Source: Acidobacteriota bacterium (GTDB lineage: Bacteria; Acidobacteriota; Terriglobia; Acidiferrales; UBA7541). From it: a stretch of 64,000 nt of DNA. Made by a program: the position numbers and the translations under genes. Shown one piece after another: positions 7,721-16,600 of the stretch. How positions within the stretch are numbered: the first letter of the stretch is position 1; each line of letters opens with the position of its first letter. The DNA lies in NCBI GenBank assembly GCA_003225315.1, contig QHZD01000031.1, positions 1-64,000 of the forward strand. The letters run 5' to 3'. The notes under the pieces were generated by a model. It ran no database searches. It had not been told where the DNA came from and was given only the letters and a program-made list of their open reading frames with translations.

Positions 7721-8355
7721 AAAATTACGGAAAGCTCGTTACTGGACTCATCGCTGTTTGGTTCCTCTTTGCTTTGTCCGCCTCGGCCCTGCATCTGTTT
7801 GAGAATAATTCGAATCGTATCGGGCTTGCCGTCGCGATAGCCGCAGTCACGCCGATTGTTGTGTTCTTCTTATGGCTTGCGGCGTCCGAGAGCTTTCAAC
7901 GTTTCGCATTCTCTTTGAACCCGAGGATTTTAACGTCCGCACAGGCATGGAGAATGGTCGGATTCACCTTCGTACTGTTGGAGGCCCGAGGCGCGTTGCC
8001 AGCCATCTTTGCGCTACCCGCAGGGTATGGCGACATGGCGATCGGCGCTACAGCTTCCTTCGTGGCGTGGAAGCTTGCAAATCCCACTCATCGCAACTCC
8101 TTTATCCTGTGGCAACTGCTTGGAATTACGGACCTGGTGACTGCCGTGAGCCTGGGTACAACTGCGGGCTTGATCAGTCCGCAAGGCCCGTCGATGGCCC
8201 CGATGACAACCCTGCCATTGAGTCTAATTCCCACATTCCTTGTGCCGCTGTTTGTGATTTTTCACGTTATCTGCATCGCCCAGGCAAGGTCTTGGAAGAC
8301 CGCTGCGGAAAGCGCTCATCAAACGATGCGACCAGCGCAGCATCCGGCGATCTAA
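7717..8355 (+). CDS. Polytopic membrane protein of unknown function
   Basis: A 212-residue protein with about six hydrophobic segments (near 5-26, 36-57, 75-98, 104-122, 131-155 and 170-192) and a short polar C-terminal tail. No family motif or catalytic residue was recognised. Its ATG overlaps the MarR stop codon, so its expression is tied to that regulator. MarR-membrane protein pairs often respond to small molecules or stress, but the sequence gives no substrate. It could be a DoxX- or DUF-type membrane protein. Confidence 0.7.
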   Translation: MKNYGKLVTGLIAVWFLFALSASALHLFENNSNRIGLAVAIAAVTPIVVFFLWLAASESFQRFAFSLNPRILTSAQAWRMVGFTFVLLEARGALPAIFALPAGYGDMAIGATASFVAWKLANPTHRNSFILWQLLGITDLVTAVSLGTTAGLISPQGPSMAPMTTLPLSLIPTFLVPLFVIFHVICIAQARSWKTAAESAHQTMRPAQHPAI

Positions 8356-8403
8356 AGAGTTCGGCGACCAGCAGGACAATTTGCGATGCGGGACATTCCC
8401 CTA

Positions 8404-8451
8404 TTGACATCCCACAGGAGTTTGGCCATACTCCTGTGGGTACGCCACAGG
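8404..8451 (+). promoter_or_regulatory. Promoter with triple half-site operator upstream of PadR gene
   Basis: TTGACA (8404-8409) and CATACT (8427-8432) are 17 bases apart. A perfect 11-base inverted repeat (CCCACAGGAGT at 8411-8421 and its complement at 8430-8440, 8-base loop) fills the spacer and -10. A second repeat (CCTGTGG at 8433-8439 with CCACAGG at 8445-8451) shares an arm with it and reaches the ribosome site. PadR dimers binding here would block transcription. Confidence 0.6.
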
Positions 8452-8458
8452 GGGCCGC

Positions 8459-8803
8459 ATGACTGGTGATAAATCGGAAATCTTGCAGGGCACTCTCGAT
8501 TTGATGGTCTTGAAGACCCTCGAGGCGATGGGGCCGTTACATGGTTACGGAATCGCGCGCCGCATTGAACAAATTAGCGAAGAAGCGTTGCAGATCAATC
8601 AGGGCACAATTTACGCTTCCCTGGTGCGCCTGATACAGAAGCGTTGGATCTCGGGCACCTGGGGCACATCGGACAACAACCGAAAAGCAAAATTCTATTC
8701 CATTACGAAAGCCGGGCGTAAACAGCTCCATACCGAAGCGCAGAATTGGGAACGGATTTCCACGGTGATTGGCCGCGTGCTGCGCATCGCGGAACGGGGA
8801 TAA
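8459..8803 (+). CDS. PadR-family transcriptional regulator
   Basis: A 114-residue PadR protein: EILQGTLDLMVLKTLEAMGPLHGYGIARRI, then LQINQGTIYASLVRLIQKRWI and the wing with NNRKAKFYSITKAGRKQL, all typical of the short PadR subfamily. It should bind the palindromic promoter region just upstream and repress itself and the permease gene that starts 5 bases after its stop. In Acidobacteria such PadR genes very often precede duplicated MacB/FtsX permeases. AGGGGG stands 4-9 bases before the ATG. No effector is evident. Confidence 0.9.
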   Translation: MTGDKSEILQGTLDLMVLKTLEAMGPLHGYGIARRIEQISEEALQINQGTIYASLVRLIQKRWISGTWGTSDNNRKAKFYSITKAGRKQLHTEAQNWERISTVIGRVLRIAERG

Positions 8804-8807
8804 CCGC

Positions 8808-11471
8808 GTGCTTGCCTGGGTAACGGGGCTCGCTTCGCGGACTCGCGCGTGGCTTTCAGCCCAGCGCGCGGATCAGGAGTTCGAGAATGAACTTGAGATC
8901 CATCTCGAAATGCTCACAGAGGAAAATATCCGGAGAGGCATGACTCCGGAGGAAGCCAGGCGAGCCGCGCGCATTCGCTTGGGGGGCCACACACAACTCA
9001 AAGAAACCAACCGTGAGCTCCAGGGCTTGCCAATGCTCGAAACTTTTTTGCAAGACGCGCGCTACGCCTTCCGCATGCTGCGCAAGAATCCCGGCTTCAC
9101 GGCTGTCGCCGTACTCACGCTGGCTCTCGGCATCGGCGCGAACACGGCTATTTTCAGCGTGGTGTACGCTGTGCTCTTGAAACCGCTGCCCTACGGGAAC
9201 CCAGATCAGCTCTACAATGTGTTTCAGGCGAAACCGCAAGAAGGCGTCGGAGGAACGGGCTGGTCGTATGCGAACTTCACCGAGCTGCGCGAGCAGAATC
9301 GCGTTTTCAGCGAGATGGTGGGAAGCCAGCAACACCAACTTACGCTGACGGGCCGTGGCGAGCCTGCTGTCGTCAACACCTCAGTCGTAACGCCCGAGCT
9401 ATTCTCGCTTTTCGGCGAAAAGCCACTCGCGGGCCGCGCTTTTTTTCCAGAAGACGGCAAACCCGGCGCTCCACCGGTCGTTATACTCAGCGAGAATTTG
9501 TGGCGGAGTAGCTTCGGCGCGGACCCAAACACCATCGGAACCGCGATCAACCTGGACAAGCGTTCCTTCACGGTCGTTGGAATCATGCCTGTGGCATTTC
9601 GATTTCCCCTACTCACGAAAAGTGAGCAACTCTGGATCCCGCTCGTTCAGGACCCGCTCTTCGGCGGTTGGATGGAGAGAAGAGGAGGTCATTGGCTACA
9701 AGTCACTGGCCGCGTGAAGCCGGGTGTTTCCATGACGCAAGTGCGGGCGGAACTGGATGCCTTCGCTGCAAGGTTCGCTAAGGAATTTCCGGCAGAGAAT
9801 GACGGATGGACAATCCGGATGGTGCCGCTGCAGCAGATGATCGTTGGAAGAGTAAGATCTGCGCTTCTCGTGCTGCTCGGCGCTGTCGGCCTGGTGTTGC
9901 TGATCGCCTGCGCCAATATCGCCAACTTACTTCTTACGCGAGCAACTTCCCGCGCGCGCGAGATTGCCGTCCGGACGACGCTGGGCGCGGGGCGAACCAG
10001 GATTGTTCGCCAGTTGCTGAGTGAGACCGCGGTCCTCGGCCTGCTTGGCGGAGTGACCGGGATCGTTCTCGCTTACTGGGGCGTGCAAGCCCTAGGCTCA
10101 CTCCTTCCGGAGAATTTGCCGCGAGTGAATGCCATTCGAGTTGACAGGTATGTCCTGGCTTTTGCGCTTCTCCTTTCCGCCATCGCAAGCTGCGCGTTTG
10201 GTTTGGCTCCGGCCTGGTTCGCGGCGAACTCCAATCTGCAGTCGAGCCTCCGCGAAGGCGGGGGGCGCTCCGGCGAAAGCCGCAACCGGCGGCGTGCGCG
10301 CAGTTTCCTGGCGGCAGGAGAAATTGCGCTCGCGATGGTCCTGCTCGTAGCCGCGGGTTTGCTGCTGCGCAGCTTTTCCAAACTCATGTCGGTCAGCCCG
10401 GGGTTTGAGGCTCAGCATGTTGTGAAGGCGGATATCTCGCTGCCCCGATTCCGGTATTCGACGCCGCAGCAGTGGGCCGCTTTTTCCGACGAATTTCTGA
10501 CACGAATCCAGGCGCAACCTGGATTGCAAGATTCCGCCGTGGCGGTTCCCAGGCCAATAGCGGACAGCTTCATCAACTTGGGATTCGACATTGTGGGAGA
10601 TCCTCCGTTGTCCGCGGGCACATCGAGGACCGCCAACTATGTTTCGGTCAGCGTGAATTATTTTCATGTGATGGGAATTCCACTTTTGTCCGGACGCCTG
10701 ATCGACAGACGGGACGTCTTCTCGTCACCGCGTGTCACGTTGATCAGCAAGACAATGGCGCGGCTTTATTTTCCAAATCAAGATCCCCTAGGGAAGCAAC
10801 TCTCCTTTGCTTTTCCTCCCGATAGCGGAGCGCCGCGCGAGATCGTGGGAATCGTCGGCGATGTGCGGGACGTTGCGCTAGGCCAGGATCCCGGGCCGAT
10901 GATGTACGTGCCCTACGCGCAGGCGCCTTTTTGGGGCGCGAATGTGGTCGTAAAAAGCACGCTGAGCCCACCAAGCGTGGCAGCTGCGATTCGCCAGGAA
11001 GTCCAAAAAATCGATAAGGATCTGCCGGTGACGGACGTCGCGACGATGCCGGAGCTCATCGACGCTTCGGTCGCCCAAGCAAGGTTTCGTACGATTTTGC
11101 TTGGCTTGTTTGCGGCGATGGCGATGGTGCTTGCCGCGATCGGAATTTTCGGCGTGATTTCGTATTCGGTGTCGTGCCGAACGAACGAGATCGGCATTCG
11201 CGTGGCTCTCGGTGCATCGCGCAGCTCGATTCTGCGCATGATCCTGCGCGAAACGCTGGCCCTGGCGCTCGCCGGCATGGCTCTTGGAGTCCCCTGCGCC
11301 CTCGCGGCCTCTCGGCTCGTTGGTCACATGCTCTTTGGCGTCTCTGCCAGTGACCCCGCCACGCTTGCGGCCGTTACGTTTGCGCTTGCTGCTGTGGTGA
11401 CTCTTTCGGGATACGTTCCAGCACACCGCGCTATGCGCGTGGATCCCATGGTCGCGCTGCGGCACGAATAG
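8808..11471 (+). CDS. Duplicated MacB/FtsX-type permease (ADOP family)
   Basis: An 887-residue membrane protein of the acidobacterial duplicated orphan permease type. The first 75 residues are the cytoplasmic ADOP leader (EFENELEIHLEMLTEENIRRG...EEARRAAR). Two MacB periplasmic-core plus FtsX modules follow: helix 1 near residue 100 (NPGFTAVAVLTLALGIGANTA), an FtsX block near 350-440 with REIAVRTTLGAGRTRI, a second N-helix near 510, and a final FtsX block near 765-880 with NEIGIRVALGASRSSI. No ATP-binding domain is present in it or its neighbours. The GTG start at 8808 lies 5 bases after the PadR stop with GGGGA upstream. These proteins are thought to be mechanotransmission or export permeases; the substrate is unknown. 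Confidence 0.9.
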   Translation: MLAWVTGLASRTRAWLSAQRADQEFENELEIHLEMLTEENIRRGMTPEEARRAARIRLGGHTQLKETNRELQGLPMLETFLQDARYAFRMLRKNPGFTAVAVLTLALGIGANTAIFSVVYAVLLKPLPYGNPDQLYNVFQAKPQEGVGGTGWSYANFTELREQNRVFSEMVGSQQHQLTLTGRGEPAVVNTSVVTPELFSLFGEKPLAGRAFFPEDGKPGAPPVVILSENLWRSSFGADPNTIGTAINLDKRSFTVVGIMPVAFRFPLLTKSEQLWIPLVQDPLFGGWMERRGGHWLQVTGRVKPGVSMTQVRAELDAFAARFAKEFPAENDGWTIRMVPLQQMIVGRVRSALLVLLGAVGLVLLIACANIANLLLTRATSRAREIAVRTTLGAGRTRIVRQLLSETAVLGLLGGVTGIVLAYWGVQALGSLLPENLPRVNAIRVDRYVLAFALLLSAIASCAFGLAPAWFAANSNLQSSLREGGGRSGESRNRRRARSFLAAGEIALAMVLLVAAGLLLRSFSKLMSVSPGFEAQHVVKADISLPRFRYSTPQQWAAFSDEFLTRIQAQPGLQDSAVAVPRPIADSFINLGFDIVGDPPLSAGTSRTANYVSVSVNYFHVMGIPLLSGRLIDRRDVFSSPRVTLISKTMARLYFPNQDPLGKQLSFAFPPDSGAPREIVGIVGDVRDVALGQDPGPMMYVPYAQAPFWGANVVVKSTLSPPSVAAAIRQEVQKIDKDLPVTDVATMPELIDASVAQARFRTILLGLFAAMAMVLAAIGIFGVISYSVSCRTNEIGIRVALGASRSSILRMILRETLALALAGMALGVPCALAASRLVGHMLFGVSASDPATLAAVTFALAAVVTLSGYVPAHRAMRVDPMVALRHE

Positions 11472-11520
11472 GACCGTGCCTGAGAGTTGCCCGAGAACAG
11501 ACTGGCAAAATACGAAGCGG

Positions 11521-12414
11521 CTACTTGGCTTTCAGGAGTTCGACGCGGGCGGTGGCGAAGGGCATGACCGCTTCGAGGAGAACGGGTGTTCGAGCGGCGT
11601 TATTCGCCAGATACAAGGTAAAAGAGGCGTCTTTCGTCTCCACGCCATTGTCGAACACGCGAATCCCGATTTTGGATGCGGTGTAGTCTCCTGCAGGCAC
11701 GGTCACCTTTTCGGAGGCGGCTCGGACTTTGGCGCGAACGTCATACAGCTTGTGCCCGTCGTAGACGGGGCAGCGCACTTCTGGCATTTTTGCCCAGTCG
11801 ACGTTGCGCAAGAACTGCATGAAGCCGAGCGGATCGCGAGTTCCGGGCAGGACGCGCGCCTGTGCTGCCTCCGGTGAAGCAGGCTCCCTGCCGGTGGCGG
11901 TCATACGCTGGAGGGACTCCACCTTCTGCCCGCGCTCGTTCAGGCGCATTTCATATTGCAAACTCGCCAGAGTCGCCGCGTCGCTATAAGAATCGAACTG
12001 ATCGTCCACTTCGAAAATCATGCGCAATGCATTCTGCGTGTGGGCAAAGGCCTGCAAATGCCAGACGCTCTTCCCGAGAAATGTGCCGCGGCCGGCAACC
12101 TGGAGCTTCAAACTCGCCACATTCTCGAGATTGGAGACGTTGGCGGTGTATTCGAGAACTTCGCCGGGGCGGAGAGGCAACGCGGTGTCAACGGGGGCGG
12201 CGGCTTTCTTTGAGATTGCCGGCAGGCGGGGCTTCGCCGCGGCGGCGTTCGCAGGCTTGGCCGAATCAGGGGGCGCGTCACGGAAACCTGCCGGCTCAGG
12301 CGATACAACCTCTGGGGCGGGCTTTGCCTCGCGCGCACGCAGATAATAGAAGGTACCTACCACGCAGCCCAGCACGGCCAGTATCGCAATGCCGATTGTG
12401 GTCCTGAGACTCAT
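11521..12414 (-). CDS. DUF3108-domain envelope protein
   Basis: A 297-residue protein with one N-terminal hydrophobic segment (about residues 4-24), a Pro/Ala-rich linker to about residue 80, and a C-terminal DUF3108-like beta-rich domain: RPGEVLEYTANVSN, WHLQAFAHTQNALRMIFEVDDQFDSY, then VTVPAGDYTASKIGIRVF. DUF3108 proteins are periplasmic and of unknown role. ATG at 12414 was taken as start because it sits immediately before the membrane segment; an ATG at 12462 would add 16 polar residues. It is convergent with the ADOP gene, 49 bases away, and no partner is apparent. Confidence 0.7.
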   Translation of the reverse strand: MSLRTTIGIAILAVLGCVVGTFYYLRAREAKPAPEVVSPEPAGFRDAPPDSAKPANAAAAKPRLPAISKKAAAPVDTALPLRPGEVLEYTANVSNLENVASLKLQVAGRGTFLGKSVWHLQAFAHTQNALRMIFEVDDQFDSYSDAATLASLQYEMRLNERGQKVESLQRMTATGREPASPEAAQARVLPGTRDPLGFMQFLRNVDWAKMPEVRCPVYDGHKLYDVRAKVRAASEKVTVPAGDYTASKIGIRVFDNGVETKDASFTLYLANNAARTPVLLEAVMPFATARVELLKAK

Positions 12415-12606
12415 GCTCTTTGTGTGACGCTCGCTTGATTCAGCGGTTTGCCCAGCGTCCATCCGTCGTACAATATCTCTCTGTGCGCGGAATCACCGGG
12501 TTCGCATTGCCGGTTCACCGCAAACTATGAGCGTATCAAAACGCGGGCCAGCCGTCTTTTCCGGGCTTACGTCATAAGTTGAAACAACAACGGGAGGGTT
12601 TTCTGA

Positions 12607-13566
12607 ATGCGGTACCTCGTCACGGGCGGCGCCGGCTTCATCGGCTCAAACACAGTGGACGAACTTGTCCGGCGCGGCCATAGCGTCGTAGTGCTCGACG
12701 ATCTCTCTTCCGGAAAAGAAGACAATCTGGCGGAAGTCCGCAACAAGATTACTTTCATCAAGGGCAGCATCACGGATATCGAGGTGGTGCGGAAGGCCAT
12801 GCATGAAGCGGAGTACGTGCTGCACCTCGGGGCCCGGACATCCGTGCCGCGATCGGTCAAAGACCCCATCGAAACGAACAAGATCAACATTGATGGCACG
12901 CTGAACGTCCTGGTTGCTGCAAAAGAACTGAAGGTGAAGCGCGTGGTGTTCGCGGCTTCTTCTTCGGCCTACGGGGAGACGCCGACTCTTCCTAAAGTTG
13001 AAACGATGCAGCCGCAGCCGATTTCGCCCTACGGCGTGACGAAGTTTGTAGGTGAGCTTTACGGGCAAACGTTCGGGCGTTGTTACGGACTGGAAAACGT
13101 GGCGCTGCGTTATTTCAACATTTTTGGCTCACGGCAAGATCCCAGTTCGCCGTATTCCGGCGTGCTTGCGAAGTTCTGCACGGCGTTCCTAGAAGACACG
13201 CCGCCGGTTGTTTTTGGAGATGGCGAGCAGACACGGGACTTTACGTACGTTGAGAACGCCGTCCAAGCGAACCTGCTCGCGTGTGAAGCTCCTAATGTTT
13301 CCGGGAAAGTTTTCAACGTTGGCGTAGGTGGACGTGTTTCCCTGAATGAAGTTCTGCGCGAGCTTGCAAAAATTACCGGCAAGACGCTTGAAGCGAAATA
13401 CGAACCGCCGCGCGAGGGAGACATCCGAGACTCGCAGGCAGATATTTCGCAGGCGCGCGAATTTCTTGGCTATTCGCCGCAGGTATCATTCGAGGAGGGG
13501 TTGGCGCGGACGTTCGAATGGTACCGGGAGACACAGGCGAAGGCGGCGGTGAAGACGGAGAAGTGA
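12607..13566 (+). CDS. UDP-sugar 4-epimerase (extended SDR; WbpP/TviC-like)
   Basis: A 319-residue extended short-chain dehydrogenase. The NAD-binding motif TGGAGFIGS is at residues 6-14, the catalytic region has SSS at 118-120, and the YxxxK motif is Y142-K146 (PYGVTK). RYFNIFGSRQDP and the C-terminal REGDIRDSQADIS block are typical of UDP-GlcNAc/UDP-GlcNAcA 4-epimerases (WbpP, TviC), more than of GalE. It interconverts gluco and galacto forms of nucleotide sugars for surface glycans. GGGAGG lies 9 bases before the ATG. It stands alone on its strand, 7.5 kb from the WbpA-type dehydrogenase with which it could form a Vi-antigen-like TviB-TviC pair. Confidence 0.85.
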   Translation: MRYLVTGGAGFIGSNTVDELVRRGHSVVVLDDLSSGKEDNLAEVRNKITFIKGSITDIEVVRKAMHEAEYVLHLGARTSVPRSVKDPIETNKINIDGTLNVLVAAKELKVKRVVFAASSSAYGETPTLPKVETMQPQPISPYGVTKFVGELYGQTFGRCYGLENVALRYFNIFGSRQDPSSPYSGVLAKFCTAFLEDTPPVVFGDGEQTRDFTYVENAVQANLLACEAPNVSGKVFNVGVGGRVSLNEVLRELAKITGKTLEAKYEPPREGDIRDSQADISQAREFLGYSPQVSFEEGLARTFEWYRETQAKAAVKTEK

Positions 13567-13580
13567 GTGGCGGTTCGTAA

Positions 13581-13601
13581 GGCGTCCGCCTGGCGGACGC
13601 C
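13581..13601. repeat. REP-like palindrome between convergent genes
   Basis: Two perfect 10-base arms (13581-13590 and 13592-13601, GGCGTCCGCC and its complement) are separated by one base. There is no T-tract on either side, so a classical terminator is unlikely, though the stem could still stall or protect both converging transcripts. It looks like a dispersed REP-type palindrome. Confidence 0.5.
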
Positions 13602-13631
13602 CCCACAAACGCAAATCATCAAGATTGAATG

Positions 13632-16600
13632 TCAGGGTTGAGTTGTTTTGCCGTAGTTGAGCGGGTCGCTGGCTTTCGGCGCGTCGTAGTTGTTCCAGAA
13701 CCAGAGCGGGTCCAGTTTTTTTTGCTCGGGCCATACCTGGTTCAGAGTATCTCCCTCAAACAGTTCACCATTCTTCATCACCCAGTGGATCGTATCGGTG
13801 TTGTGGATATCGTCGAGTGGATTCTTGTCCATGATTACGAGGTCCGCCAGCTTGCCGGGCTCAATCGAGCCCAGGTCCGCGGGCCTGCCGACAATTTTTG
13901 AGCCATTGACCGTGGCGCAACGGATGACCTCGAGCGGGGTCATGCCGCCGCTCGCGAGCATCCACATCTCCCAGTGATAACCGATTCCCTGCATCTCGCC
14001 GTGGCTGCCGACGCCGACGAGGCCACCGGCGCGCTCGAGCTTGGCCATCTGGGCGGCGAGTTTCGGAAACTCATACTCATCCTTGCGGAACCATCCTGGC
14101 CGCCGTTTGGTTCGCTGGTCGAGGACGCGATGCGGAACGAAGTGATTCAACTTGGCGTTGTCATGCACTTCGCTGTTTTCAAACCAGAAATCCTCGCCGA
14201 AGGGGCCGCCATAATTCACGATGAGCGTCGGTGTCTCTGCGATGCCAGACTTCGCAAACATTTGGATCATATCGTTGTAAAGGGGCGTGATCGGCAGGGT
14301 GTGTTCGTTGCCGTGGAAACCGTCTATCAAGTGGGTTAAATCAAGCTTCAGATCAAGCGCGCCTTCGGTGGTGGGCATCATCTCCAGCTCTTTTGAGGCC
14401 TGCACCATGTATTGGCGCTGCTTGCGATTGCCGACGACGTAACTCTTGATGTTGTGCGTGCCGTAATATTTCCGGTACTTGGTCAGCACACCTTTCACTT
14501 CTTCGGCGGACTGAAAGTTGTTGTCCGAAAAAACGCCCGGCCCGGTGGAGAAAGCGCGCAGCCCGAGGATGTCGCCGCTGTCCACGAGGTCCTGGTAGGC
14601 AAACATGTCGTTGGTTCCGGTCTGCACGTCGAGGCCTGCGGTGACGCCGTACGCGAGGTTTGCGAGGAACGACCAGTTTTGCGTGTCCAAGATGCCGCGC
14701 CGGATTTCGGTCCAGTGGGCGTGGGTGTCAATGAAGCCCGGCACGATCGTTTTGCCGCTCACATCGAACACTTTGGAGCCCGCCGGCGCGCTGCCCTTCG
14801 CGCCGACGCTTTTGATGCGGTTGCTCTCGACGACGATGTCGGCGTTCTTTAGAACTTCGTCGCCCTTCATTGTTACAACAGTGGCGCCTCGAAGAACGAT
14901 GGCGCCGTTCGGGGTTTTTCGCGGGACTTCCAGATTGACCGCGATTTCCTGGACGTCCTTCTCCTGTTCTTTCAGCTTCTTCTCTTCTTTTTTCTCATCC
15001 TTCTTTTGATCTTTCTTTTCGTCCTTCTTTGCATCCGCCGTTTGTGATGCGGCATCTTTCTTGTCGGCGTCCTTCTTATCAGACTCTTTAGCGTCCGCGT
15101 CTTTCTTGTCGCCTTCTTTTTTCTCGTCCTTCGGCGGTTCGAATGAGATGGCAGTTAGCGGCTCGCGAAAGAGGCTCGCGCCCACCGCCCAGGTGATCGT
15201 CTTGCCGCCATCGGCCCAGGCAAAATAGTCAGCGCCGATGTCGGTCAGCCGCTTGGCCGGAACGGCAGGAGTGGCCACGTTGACAGTTGGAGGTTCCCCG
15301 CCAACGATCGGCATGGCGATGACATAAAGTTGATTCATTACGTGCGCAAGCACCCACTGGCCATCAGGACTCGGCACAATGTCGTCCGCTGGAACTGGCT
15401 CTTCGAAGAAATAGAGTCCCTGGCCTTTGACCACGACGTGTGTCCGGCGGTCCGTGCCGTCGTAGCGCAGGGAGACGAGGCCCTGCGGCGTGTAAACGTA
15501 AATGCGGTCCTTGTCGTTGGTGAAATGAGGCCCGCCTGCTCCGCGCGCGGGCAAGATCAAGTTGGCGCCGCCGCCGTCGGAGGGAATCCAGATGAGGTCG
15601 GCGTTGCCCGTCTGCCCGCCGTCGAAGGTACTGTTTTCTCGGTCATAAGCATTGCCGCGCAGCAGAACAATTTTCGTGCCATCGGGCGACCACGCGGGAT
15701 TGCTGTACACGGCAAGCGACTTCGACAACTGCGCCGGTGTTCCGCCAGCTGCGGGAATTTTCCAGAGCTGCCCGCCGTCGCTGGACCAGGTCACATAAGC
15801 GATGGACTTGCCATCCGACGACCAAGCGGGCTGAAATTCGCGGGCGTTTCCGGTGGTGAGGCGCTGGGGCCTGCCGCCGGGCAAGTCCATGGTGAAGAGG
15901 TGCGTCATGGCGGAGAAAACGAGTGTTTTCCCGTCAGGCGATTCGGCTGGATCCATGATCAGCCGCACCTTCACCGGCCCTTGTTCGACCGTCTGCGGAA
16001 AATCCAGCTTGGGCCCCAATTCCTGGGAGACCTGGGCCGTGAAGGGAATTACTTTCTCCGAGCCGGTGACCAGATCGAGGCGTTTGATTTTGCCATCCTG
16101 GTTGTAAACGATTTCCTTGCCGCCTGGGAGAAACGCATAACCGGGGAAAACGTCGCGAGTGAAGAGCGATTCCTGATCGTCGCGGGTGACTGGATACTTC
16201 ACCCAACGGTCTTCTCCGCTTTCGAGATTGCGCAAACGCAGTCCAGACTCCGTCTCATAGCGCGTGACGTAGAGGACCTGCTTGCCATCCGGCGAGAGCA
16301 CGGGACGAAAAGCGCTCTTGATCTGGCGAATGAGGTCGTCTTCGTCGCCGGTCTTGCGGTCGCGGCGGGCGATGTGCCACGTAGGGAACTGTTGGTTGTA
16401 GTATAACGAACCTAGTTTGGCGGCGTAGTAAAGATATTTTCCATCTGGAGAAGCCACTACGCCCATGGCATTAGGGCGGCGGTTCCTTTCCAAGTTCGGT
16501 GTGGGCTTGGATTTGGTGATTTGCACGCCCGTGCCGCCGTCCACGTGGTACATCCAGACTTCGCTCGAGCCGATGCCGAATTGCGCTTTCGAAACAAAAA

